Positions 1 through 6,073 of a stretch of DNA of 6,073 nt are shown here, piece by piece. Source of the DNA: an uncultured Pseudomonadota bacterium (GTDB taxonomy: Bacteria; Pseudomonadota; Gammaproteobacteria; Burkholderiales; Burkholderiaceae); NCBI GenBank assembly GCA_946480245.1, contig CAMLIZ010000211.1, positions 1 to 6,073 on the forward strand, in the 5' to 3' direction. The notes under the pieces were generated by a model. The model made no database searches. It saw nothing but the letters and a program-made list of their open reading frames with translations, and had not been told where the DNA came from. Each line of letters starts with the position of its first letter. Positions within the stretch are counted from its first letter, which is position 1. A program made the translations under genes and the position numbers.

Positions 1-461
1 TCGTTCGCCAGATGCTGCGCCGCGTGCAGATCGTCAACCCGGGCGACTCGTCCTACATCGCCGGCGAGCAGGTGGAGCGCTCGGAGCTGTTCATCACCAA
101 CGAGAAGCTGCGCAGCGAGGACAAGATCCCCGCGACCTACGCCGACGTGCTGCTGGGCATCACCAAGGCCAGCCTGTCGACCGACTCGTTCATCTCCGCG
201 GCTTCCTTCCAGGAAACCACGCGCGTGCTGACCGAGGCGGCGATCATGGGCAAGCGTGACGAGCTGCGCGGCCTGAAGGAGAACGTGATCGTCGGTCGCT
301 TGATCCCTGCCGGCACCGGCATGGCCTTCCACGTGGCGCGCAAGGCCAAGGAAGAGATGGACGAGAGCGAGCGCCGCGCCATCGCGATGCAGGAGGCCGA
401 GGAACTGGCCGCCGTGCAGATGGCGCAGGTCGATGCCGACCACCAGGGCGGCGGCGAGTAG
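1..461 (+). CDS. rpoC: DNA-directed RNA polymerase subunit beta' (3' end only)
   Basis: This is the C-terminal 153 codons of the RNA polymerase beta' subunit, cut by the window edge; the first complete codon begins at base 3 and the gene ends in TAG. Beta' forms half of the catalytic core that transcribes all genes. Diagnostic stretches are QMLRRVQI near the start of the fragment, [20 protein letters not shown] in the middle, and [16 protein letters not shown] before the end. They belong to the conserved C-terminal region of beta', close to where the omega subunit binds in Escherichia coli. The last 40 or so residues are a charged, Glu- and Ala-rich tail of the kind that varies between species. 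No frameshift or internal stop is seen. It is followed 22 bases later by a strong terminator, so the rpoBC transcript probably ends here and does not run into the downstream str operon. The identification is secure; the start lies outside the window. Confidence 0.97.
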   Translation, partial: VRQMLRRVQIVNPGDSSYIAGEQVERSELFITNEKLRSEDKIPATYADVLLGITKASLSTDSFISAASFQETTRVLTEAAIMGKRDELRGLKENVIVGRLIPAGTGMAFHVARKAKEEMDESERRAIAMQEAEELAAVQMAQVDADHQGGGE

Positions 462-483
462 GCTCTTTCAGCTGCAGCACGCG

Positions 484-512
484 AAGGGGCGACGGAGACG
501 TCGCCCCTTTTT
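484..512 (+). terminator. Intrinsic terminator of the rpoBC operon
   Basis: A perfect 9-bp GC-rich stem (486-494 with 499-507) is closed by a GAGA tetraloop of the stable GNRA type and followed by five T residues (508-512). An AA at 484-485 can pair with the first two Ts. It starts 22 bases after the rpoC stop codon. Read on the other strand, the stem lies just past the end of the convergent antiporter gene, but only two Ts follow it there. It may therefore slow opposing transcription, but it is a good terminator only in the rpoC direction. Confidence 0.92.
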
Positions 513-525
513 CATGCGTGCGTCA

Positions 526-1788
526 TCACATCCAGCCAAGCGCGATCAACGCCACCGCTGTGGGCGGCAGGGCGGCAACGGCCAGCCAGTGCGGTTGGAT
601 TGCATGGTCGGGGAAGCGATCGCGCAGGATGGAAAAGCCCGCGGGGTTGGGGGCGTTGGCGACCACGGTCAGGCCGCCGCCGCTCACTGCACCGGCGACC
701 AGCGAGAACTTGAAGGCGTCGCTCAGGCCGTGCACCTGGGAGCCGAGATAGGTGAGCGCCGCGTTGTCAGTGAAGGCGGTGAGGCCAGCGGCACCGAAGA
801 AGACCGCGCTCGGCGTCATTTCGGTGAGCAACGGTCGCAGCCACCAGTCCTGCTGACCCCCCAGCACCACCAGGCCAGCCAGGAAGAACGCCACCAGCAG
901 CGCTTCGCGCAGGATCAGTCGGTCGTGATGACGTGGATAGGCTACCGTGTAGCCGATGAAGAAGAGCAGCAGCGCCATGAAGATCGCAGGGTGGTGCGCG
1001 AACGCGACGACGCCGCAAAGGAACAGCACGCTGGCCAGCATTGCACCGGGGGGCACCTGCTTGTGGGAATGGGTGGTGAATTCGACAGGTGAGGCACGCA
1101 GCAGCGCGTGGCGGAACAGCAGCGTCACCGCAGCAGCGTTGAACAGCACGGCCAACGCGGCCTTCCAGCCGAAGGCGCTGAGCATGAAGGGCAGGGTCCA
1201 GCCCCAGGTGCCGGCCACCATCAGCACCGGGGGTGCGGCAAACGGCGTCAATGTGCCGCCGATGGAAATGTTGACGAACAGCACGCCGAGCACGGCGTAG
1301 CGCAGCCGCAGTGGGGCGTGCCCGCGCAGCACGCGGTCCCGTAGCATCAGCGCTGCCAAGGTCATAGCCGCCGGTTCCGTGATGAGCGAGCCCAACAGCG
1401 GCAGCAGCGCCAGTGCAAGGAAGCAGATCGCCAGTGGGCGCGCCGTCGGCAGCAGCCGTGCGCAGCCCTCCACCAACAGCGCTGACAACTGCAGGATTGG
1501 CCGGCTGCCGGCGATCACCATGATCGCGAACACGAATAGCGGTTCAGTGAAGTCGCGGCCGTCCACGTACTGGACCGCCAAGGTGTGCCCCTCGAAGACG
1601 ATCATGGCGAGCACCAGCGCCAGCGACCACAGGCCGAACACGACCTCCACCTCGCCCATCAGATGCCACAAGCCCTGGTGACGCGGAAAGCGGTGCGCGA
1701 GCCGGGAGAAGGCGGGCGCGGCGAACGTGTGCAGCAGCGCGAACCCGAAGAGCAGCGCGCCGGTGATCTGGACGGCGGTGGGAGTCAA
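526..1788 (-). CDS. Putative Na+/H+ antiporter (PF07399 / DUF1504 type)
   Basis: This encodes a 420-residue, very hydrophobic inner-membrane protein with roughly ten or more membrane segments. It resembles the putative Na+/H+ antiporter family PF07399, within the broader ion-transporter group that includes ArsB and NhaD. Visible conserved blocks are GEVEVVFG (45-52), EPLF (82-85), ITEPAAMT (136-143), an NISIGGTLTPFAAPP stretch (173-187), FTDNAALTYLGS (339-350) and GGGLTVVANAPNPAG (370-384). The paired TDNA and NAPNPAG motifs are the likely ion-binding half-helices. Cation/proton exchange is a family assignment, not shown here; the transported ion is unknown. The apparent start is TTG (1786-1788), because an in-frame TGA sits four codons upstream (1801-1803) and the next ATG is at residue 44, inside a conserved region. 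No clear ribosome binding site precedes the TTG. The gene converges on rpoC and lies downstream of the PIN gene on the same strand, 191 bases away. No promoter was recognised for it. Confidence 0.85.
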   Translation of the reverse strand: MTPTAVQITGALLFGFALLHTFAAPAFSRLAHRFPRHQGLWHLMGEVEVVFGLWSLALVLAMIVFEGHTLAVQYVDGRDFTEPLFVFAIMVIAGSRPILQLSALLVEGCARLLPTARPLAICFLALALLPLLGSLITEPAAMTLAALMLRDRVLRGHAPLRLRYAVLGVLFVNISIGGTLTPFAAPPVLMVAGTWGWTLPFMLSAFGWKAALAVLFNAAAVTLLFRHALLRASPVEFTTHSHKQVPPGAMLASVLFLCGVVAFAHHPAIFMALLLFFIGYTVAYPRHHDRLILREALLVAFFLAGLVVLGGQQDWWLRPLLTEMTPSAVFFGAAGLTAFTDNAALTYLGSQVHGLSDAFKFSLVAGAVSGGGLTVVANAPNPAGFSILRDRFPDHAIQPHWLAVAALPPTAVALIALGWM

Positions 1789-1804
1789 GGCGTTGTCCGG
1801 TCAA

Positions 1805-1839
1805 TGCGAGAGCGGGCCAGTCTAGCCCGCGCCCTCGCA
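1805..1839. repeat. Imperfect hairpin upstream of the antiporter start
   Basis: Two nested stems are visible: TGCGAG (1805-1810) with CTCGCA (1834-1839), and GCGGGC (1812-1817) with GCCCGC (1825-1830), separated by a small asymmetric internal loop. It lies 17 bases upstream of the TTG start of the antiporter, so it would form in the 5' untranslated RNA of that gene. There is no T-tract on either strand, so it is not a typical terminator. A role in controlling translation is only a guess. Confidence 0.5.
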
Positions 1840-1915
1840 AGCCGAGGCTGCGCTGCAACTCCCGCTCCTTGGTAAGCGGCGCATGCACATCGCGCTGATC
1901 GCACAACACCGCAGG

Positions 1916-1936
1916 AACGACGACATGTGCGTCGTT
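1916..1936. repeat. Perfect 7-bp inverted repeat in the PIN-antiporter gap
   Basis: AACGACG (1916-1922) is repeated inverted as CGTCGTT (1930-1936) around a 7-base centre that itself contains the palindrome ACATGT (1923-1928). It lies between the 3' end of the PIN gene and the start of the antiporter gene, about 130 bases before the antiporter start. The symmetry could suit a dimeric DNA-binding protein or an RNA hairpin at the end of the PIN transcript. No T-tract follows it on the - strand, so terminator function is doubtful. Confidence 0.45.
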
Positions 1937-1979
1937 GCCGCTGCATTTGCGTCGTCGCTGCGCCCGCGCGCGCCGGTGC

Positions 1980-2444
1980 TCAGCCGGTTCGGAAGGGGTC
2001 GCTGGCGTTCCAGGCCTCTGGCGTCAGCACCGACACGCCGTAGGCGCGCAGCCGCCGCGCCAGCTTGAGCAGCGCGCGGTCACGGCTGAGGAGCCAGCGC
2101 GCGCCTGCGCCCACCGCAAGGTCGATGAACTTCTGGTCGTCCCGGTCACTGCAGCGCGGCACGTGCAGCGGCGCAAGGGGCGGAGCGACGACTTGCGCGT
2201 GACGCTCCCAGGCCGCGTGCCAAGCGGCTTCGTCCGCCGACCAGCGGCCGCCGAGGCCGCGCGCGAGAACGTGCGCCATTTCGTCATGCATGGCCGAAGT
2301 GGCGAACCATTGCAGGCGCCCGTCCGCCAGGCCTTGTGCGAGCAGTGCACACGCTGCGTTGCCAAACACCAGCCAATCAAGCAGCACGTTCGTGTCGATC
2401 ACCAGCCCATAAGGCATAGAACGGAGGCGTGCACTAACAATCAT
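1980..2444 (-). CDS. PIN-domain protein, putative toxin-like ribonuclease (COG1569 / PIN_3 type)
   Basis: This encodes a 154-residue soluble protein filled almost entirely by one PIN domain, a fold whose members are usually metal-dependent ribonucleases and often the toxins of toxin-antitoxin pairs. The conserved acidic residues are readable: D17 in LVIDTNVLLDW, E55 in SAMHDEM, D103 in the DRDDQKFIDLA block (residues 100-110) and D122 in LLSRDRALL. The LLSRDRALL block sits where many relatives have VTGD-type sequence. The active site therefore looks complete. The start chosen is ATG at 2442-2444, preceded by AGGA with a 5-base gap. A second ATG at residue 10 (2415-2417), just before the conserved VIDTNV strand, has no visible Shine-Dalgarno and is the alternative. 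No small antitoxin-like gene flanks it on either side, so it is an orphan in this window. It is transcribed away from rpsL, towards the antiporter. RNase or toxin activity is inferred from the family. Confidence 0.82.
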   Translation of the reverse strand: MIVSARLRSMPYGLVIDTNVLLDWLVFGNAACALLAQGLADGRLQWFATSAMHDEMAHVLARGLGGRWSADEAAWHAAWERHAQVVAPPLAPLHVPRCSDRDDQKFIDLAVGAGARWLLSRDRALLKLARRLRAYGVSVLTPEAWNASDPFRTG

Positions 2445-2478
2445 CGCAATCCTAGGTGCGTTTCGACTTGTCGGGGGT

Positions 2479-2493
2479 TTGTCCTGTGGACAA
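2479..2493. repeat. Inverted repeat beside the rpsL promoter (operator-like)
   Basis: TTGTCC and GGACAA form a perfect 6-bp inverted repeat around TGT. It ends one base before the proposed -35 hexamer of the rpsL promoter and lies 35 bases upstream of the divergent PIN start. On the - strand, 2485-2493 reads TTGTCCACA, one base away from the DnaA box TTATCCACA. It could be a regulator site for either gene, but the arms are short and chance occurrence cannot be excluded. Confidence 0.4.
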
Positions 2494-2494
2494 C

Positions 2495-2523
2495 TTGCTG
2501 CTCCCGTCTGCGGCCCCTATAAT
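2495..2523 (+). promoter_or_regulatory. Sigma70-type promoter of the str operon
   Basis: A perfect -10 hexamer TATAAT (2518-2523) is preceded at the ideal 17-base spacing by TTGCTG (2495-2500), which keeps the important TTG of the -35 consensus. Transcription should begin near 2530. The bases between the -10 and the start (2524-2530) are CGCGGGC. Such GC-rich discriminators are typical of ribosomal promoters repressed by ppGpp and DksA in the stringent response; that regulation is an inference here. No A/T-rich UP element is obvious. This promoter should drive rpsL, rpsG and fusA. Confidence 0.78.
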
Positions 2524-2529
2524 CGCGGG

Positions 2530-2681
2530 CTTTTCGGCAGATTCTGCTACCGCTCTTTGTCGAGCGGCTCACCGGATCCGCGGGTTCCCCGCAGCGTATC
2601 CGGCTTCGAGCCCGCCTCCCCATTGGAGCGCTCGGCACATCTCCCGGAAATCGAGTGACTTCAAACGGGAACAAGTTACCT
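2530..2681 (+). promoter_or_regulatory. Structured 5' leader of the str operon mRNA
   Basis: About 150 bases separate the predicted transcription start from the rpsL ATG. Two hairpins are readable. The first pairs CCGCTC (2550-2555) with GAGCGG (2562-2567). The second pairs CCGGAT (2572-2577) with ATCCGG (2598-2603) and has an inner GCGGG/CCCGC stem (2580-2584 with 2588-2592). Neither is followed by a T-tract, so this is not a simple attenuator. The ribosome site is weak: GGGA at 2667-2670 lies 11 bases from the ATG. A regulatory role is possible but unproven, and no known riboswitch was recognised. Confidence 0.5.
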
Positions 2682-3059
2682 ATGCCAACCATCAACCAGC
2701 TCGTGCGCCAAGGCCGCAAGGTCGAGCTCACGAAGTCCAAATCCCCGGCGATGCAGGATTGCCCGCAGCGCCGCGGCGTGTGCACCCGCGTGTACACCAC
2801 GACGCCGAAGAAGCCGAACTCGGCGCTGCGCAAGGTCGCCAAGGTGCGCCTGACCAACGGCTTCGAGATCATTTCCTACATCGGCGGCGAAGGCCACAAC
2901 CTGCAGGAGCACAGCGTCGTGCTCGTGCGCGGCGGCCGCGTAAAGGATCTGCCGGGCGTGCGCTACCACATCGTGCGCGGCTCGCTGGATCTTCAGGGCG
3001 TCAAGGATCGCAAGCAGTCGCGCTCCAAGTACGGCGCCAAGCGCCCCAAGAAAGCCTGA
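2682..3059 (+). CDS. rpsL: 30S ribosomal protein S12
   Basis: This encodes the 125-residue ribosomal protein S12, which sits at the decoding centre of the 30S subunit and helps control tRNA selection accuracy. The sequence is full length: [10 protein letters not shown] at the start, the highly conserved [19 protein letters not shown] core (residues 34-52), [15 protein letters not shown] (65-79), [17 protein letters not shown] (84-100) and a basic C-terminus. K43 and K88, whose substitution commonly gives streptomycin resistance, are both wild type. D89, the residue methylthiolated by RimO in Escherichia coli, is present. The ATG at 2682 is chosen over an in-frame GTG at 2655 because it gives the family's usual N-terminus. 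It is the first gene of the str operon, followed by a 161-base structured spacer before rpsG. The predicted protein shows no unusual feature. Confidence 0.98.
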   Translation: MPTINQLVRQGRKVELTKSKSPAMQDCPQRRGVCTRVYTTTPKKPNSALRKVAKVRLTNGFEIISYIGGEGHNLQEHSVVLVRGGRVKDLPGVRYHIVRGSLDLQGVKDRKQSRSKYGAKRPKKA

Positions 3060-3107
3060 TTTTCAAGACCATGTCACGCCCGGGCGCGAAGCTCGGAACG
3101 TGTGTTG

Positions 3108-3166
3108 CGACGAGCTGTCAAACGCTTGTCGAGTAAGTGGAAGGCCTCGCTTAGCGAGATGGCCTT
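3108..3166 (+). promoter_or_regulatory. Two consecutive hairpins in the rpsL-rpsG spacer
   Basis: The first hairpin pairs 3108-3115 (CGACGAGC) with 3124-3131 (GCTTGTCG), eight pairs including one G-U, around an 8-base loop. The second pairs AAGGCC (3141-3146) with GGCCTT (3161-3166) and has an inner TCGC/GCGA stem (3147-3150 with 3154-3157) around TTA. Only TTT (3165-3167) follows, so termination would be weak. In Escherichia coli, S7 represses its own synthesis by binding the rpsL-rpsG intercistronic RNA. This stretch is in the equivalent place, but homology of the structure has not been tested. Confidence 0.5.
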
Positions 3167-3220
3167 TCGCGGCAAGGGTGCGAAGCCCGAGCCAACTGAA
3201 GCTGAAGAAGGAAGAGTCCC

Positions 3221-3691
3221 ATGCCACGTCGTCGCGAAGTCCCGAAGCGCGAGATCCTGCCTGACCCGAAGTTCGGTTCGGTCGATTTGTCCAAGTTCAT
3301 GAACGTTGTCATGGAGTCGGGCAAGAAGGCGGTTGCTGAACGCATCATCTATGGTGCGCTCGACCAGGTCGAAAAGAAGGCCAACAAGGATCCGCTCGAG
3401 GTGTTCCTCACCGCGCTCAACAACGTGAAGCCGCTGGTCGAAGTCAAGTCCCGCCGGGTGGGCGGTGCGAACTACCAAGTTCCCGTGGAAGTTCGCCCCG
3501 TGCGTCGGATGGCCTTGGCAATGCGCTGGCTGAAGGAATCGGCGCGCAAGCGCAGCGAGAAGTCCATGGCGCAACGCCTGGCAAATGAGCTGCTTGAGGC
3601 GTCCGAAGGCCGCGGCGGCGCAATGAAGAAGCGCGACGAGGTGCACCGCATGGCCGAAGCGAACAAGGCCTTCTCGCACTTCCGCTTCTAA
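3221..3691 (+). CDS. rpsG: 30S ribosomal protein S7
   Basis: This encodes S7, 156 residues, the standard bacterial length. S7 binds the 3' major domain of 16S rRNA, starts assembly of the 30S head and lines the E and P sites. The N-terminal block [20 protein letters not shown], the following helix with [18 protein letters not shown] (25-42), and the beta-hairpin [17 protein letters not shown] (75-91) that contacts mRNA and tRNA are all intact. So is the basic C-terminal half with [20 protein letters not shown] at the very end. The ATG is supported by a good Shine-Dalgarno, AAGGA (3208-3212), 8 bases upstream. It lies between rpsL and fusA in the str operon. In Escherichia coli, S7 is the translational repressor of this operon; whether that holds here is not shown by the sequence. 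Confidence 0.98.
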   Translation: MPRRREVPKREILPDPKFGSVDLSKFMNVVMESGKKAVAERIIYGALDQVEKKANKDPLEVFLTALNNVKPLVEVKSRRVGGANYQVPVEVRPVRRMALAMRWLKESARKRSEKSMAQRLANELLEASEGRGGAMKKRDEVHRMAEANKAFSHFRF

Positions 3692-3705
3692 CCCTGTCGT
3701 TGGCA

Positions 3706-3747
3706 GGCCGCCCTTGGGCTCGGCTCGTGTGAGCCGAGCGGGCGGCC
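3706..3747 (+). promoter_or_regulatory. Long perfect-arm hairpin between rpsG and fusA
   Basis: Arms GGCCGCCC (3706-3713) and GGGCGGCC (3740-3747) enclose a second perfect stem, GCTCGGCTC (3718-3726) with GAGCCGAGC (3731-3739), capped by GTGT. That makes 17 base pairs interrupted only by a TTGG bulge on the 5' side. No T-tract follows, so it is not a normal terminator. It ends 9 bases before the fusA Shine-Dalgarno GGAG (3757-3760). It may protect the 3' end of the rpsL-rpsG mRNA, mark a processing site, or set the relative expression of fusA. Confidence 0.7.
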
Positions 3748-3766
3748 CCCGTATTTGGAGTCAATC

Positions 3767-5869
<2,103 letters not shown>

Positions 5870-5878
5870 GGGATGGTC

Positions 5879-5911
5879 GGGGTCTGCTCGCGGGCGGCCC
5901 CTTCTTTTTTT
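5879..5911 (+). terminator. Probable terminator or attenuator between fusA and tuf
   Basis: GGGG (5879-5882) pairs with CCCC (5898-5901), extended inward by T-G and C-G pairs (5883/5897, 5884/5896). After a bulged T come G-C, C-G and T-G pairs (5886-5888 with 5893-5895) around a CGCG loop. A TTC and seven Ts (5905-5911) follow. The stem is imperfect but the T-tract is strong. It begins 9 bases after the fusA stop codon. It could end or reduce transcription before tuf. Confidence 0.65.
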
Positions 5912-5938
5912 CGCCGGTCTTCCTTGTGGGCGCCCTCT

Positions 5939-6001
5939 GCTGCCAGTGGCAGCGGGAACACGGCTCCGTTGGAGACCTTAAACCGAGCACTGGCACTGCT
6001 C
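5939..6001 (+). promoter_or_regulatory. tuf leader with mutually exclusive pairings
   Basis: A local hairpin pairs GCTGCC (5939-5944) with GGCAGC (5948-5953). The same segment, TGCCAGTG (5941-5948), is also an exact 8-base complement of CACTGGCA (5988-5995). The latter can alternatively sit in the loop of a GAGCA/TGCTC stem (5985-5989 with 5997-6001), just before the tuf ribosome site. So at least two alternative folds are possible. No convincing promoter was found in the 149-base fusA-tuf spacer, so how tuf is transcribed past the T-tract is open. Confidence 0.4.
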
Positions 6002-6018
6002 TTTAGTGGAGAAATGAA

Positions 6019-6073
6019 ATGGCAAAAAGCAAGTTTGAACGGACCAAGCCGCACGTGAACGTGGGGACGATTG
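6019..6073 (+). CDS. tuf: Translation elongation factor Tu (5' end only)
   Basis: The first 18 codons of EF-Tu, the GTPase that brings aminoacyl-tRNA to the ribosome, run off the end of the window. The peptide MAKSKFERTKPHVNVGTI is the standard N-terminus that leads into the P-loop, which itself lies beyond the edge. A Shine-Dalgarno, GGAG (6008-6011), lies 7 bases before the ATG. The position after fusA is that of the str-operon copy (often tufA). Betaproteobacteria usually carry a second, near-identical copy near rpoBC or secE, which is not visible here. The identification from 18 residues plus gene order is firm. Confidence 0.96.
   Translation, partial: MAKSKFERTKPHVNVGTI

Noticed and set aside
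433..1092. A 219-codon open frame on the + strand opposite the antiporter gene
   Set aside because: Its composition is low-complexity Gln/Arg/Gly/His, it runs through the rpoC terminator, and the - strand frame encodes a clear membrane protein family.
1928..1961. Short direct repeat (TGCGTCGT followed by GCTGC, twice)
   Set aside because: The two copies differ in length and the region is low-complexity GC-rich sequence; there is no array or mobile-element structure.
513..2444. The insert as a transposon or genomic island with ends
   Set aside because: No transposase, integrase, terminal inverted repeats, target-site duplication or attachment site was found at its borders.
2655..2681. Longer S12 starting at GTG 2655
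   Set aside because: It would add nine residues before the universally conserved S12 N-terminus; the ATG at 2682 gives the normal length.
3755..3766. Longer EF-G starting at TTG 3755
   Set aside because: That TTG overlaps the GGAG ribosome site of the ATG at 3767, which yields the normal EF-G N-terminus.
5912..6007. A tuf promoter (for example TTAAAC at 5978 or TTTAGT at 6002 as a -10)
   Set aside because: Neither has a matching -35 at an acceptable distance, and the second would leave almost no leader before the start codon.

Overview
The window is GC-rich chromosomal DNA from a betaproteobacterium, most likely of the order Burkholderiales. The evidence is the protein sequences: the RpoC tail, S12, S7 and EF-G read as typical of that group. 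The gene order also fits, because rpoBC lying directly upstream of the str operon (rpsL-rpsG-fusA-tuf) is the usual betaproteobacterial layout. The genus cannot be fixed from the sequence alone.

Layout: (1) 1-461, + strand, is the 3' end of rpoC, closed by a strong intrinsic terminator at 484-512. (2) 526-2444, - strand, is a two-gene insert: a PF07399-type putative Na+/H+ antiporter (526-1788, apparent TTG start) and, upstream of it in transcription, a PIN-domain protein of the toxin-like COG1569/PIN_3 kind (1980-2444) with no visible antitoxin partner. The 191-base gap between them contains two inverted repeats and no convincing gene or promoter. (3) 2445-2681 is the divergent control region of the str operon: a sigma70-type promoter (TATAAT at 2518-2523, 17-base spacer), a GC-rich discriminator and a structured leader of about 150 bases. 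(4) 2682-6073, + strand, holds rpsL, rpsG, fusA and the first 18 codons of tuf. Each of the three spacers carries substantial predicted RNA structure, and the fusA-tuf spacer has a terminator-like hairpin with a T-tract.

The + strand genes supply core gene-expression machinery: the beta' subunit of RNA polymerase, two 30S ribosomal proteins and the two main elongation GTPases. All look intact, with wild-type key residues. The two - strand genes are accessory and face against the flow of transcription; nothing in the sequence ties their function to translation.

I do not see a clearly new biological system here. The items most worth a second look are the opposite-strand insert that splits rpoBC from the str operon, the orphan PIN protein next to the str promoter, and the structured intercistronic RNAs of the str operon, which could be regulatory. 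RNA structures were identified by reading complementarity by eye; no folding energies or database searches were run.
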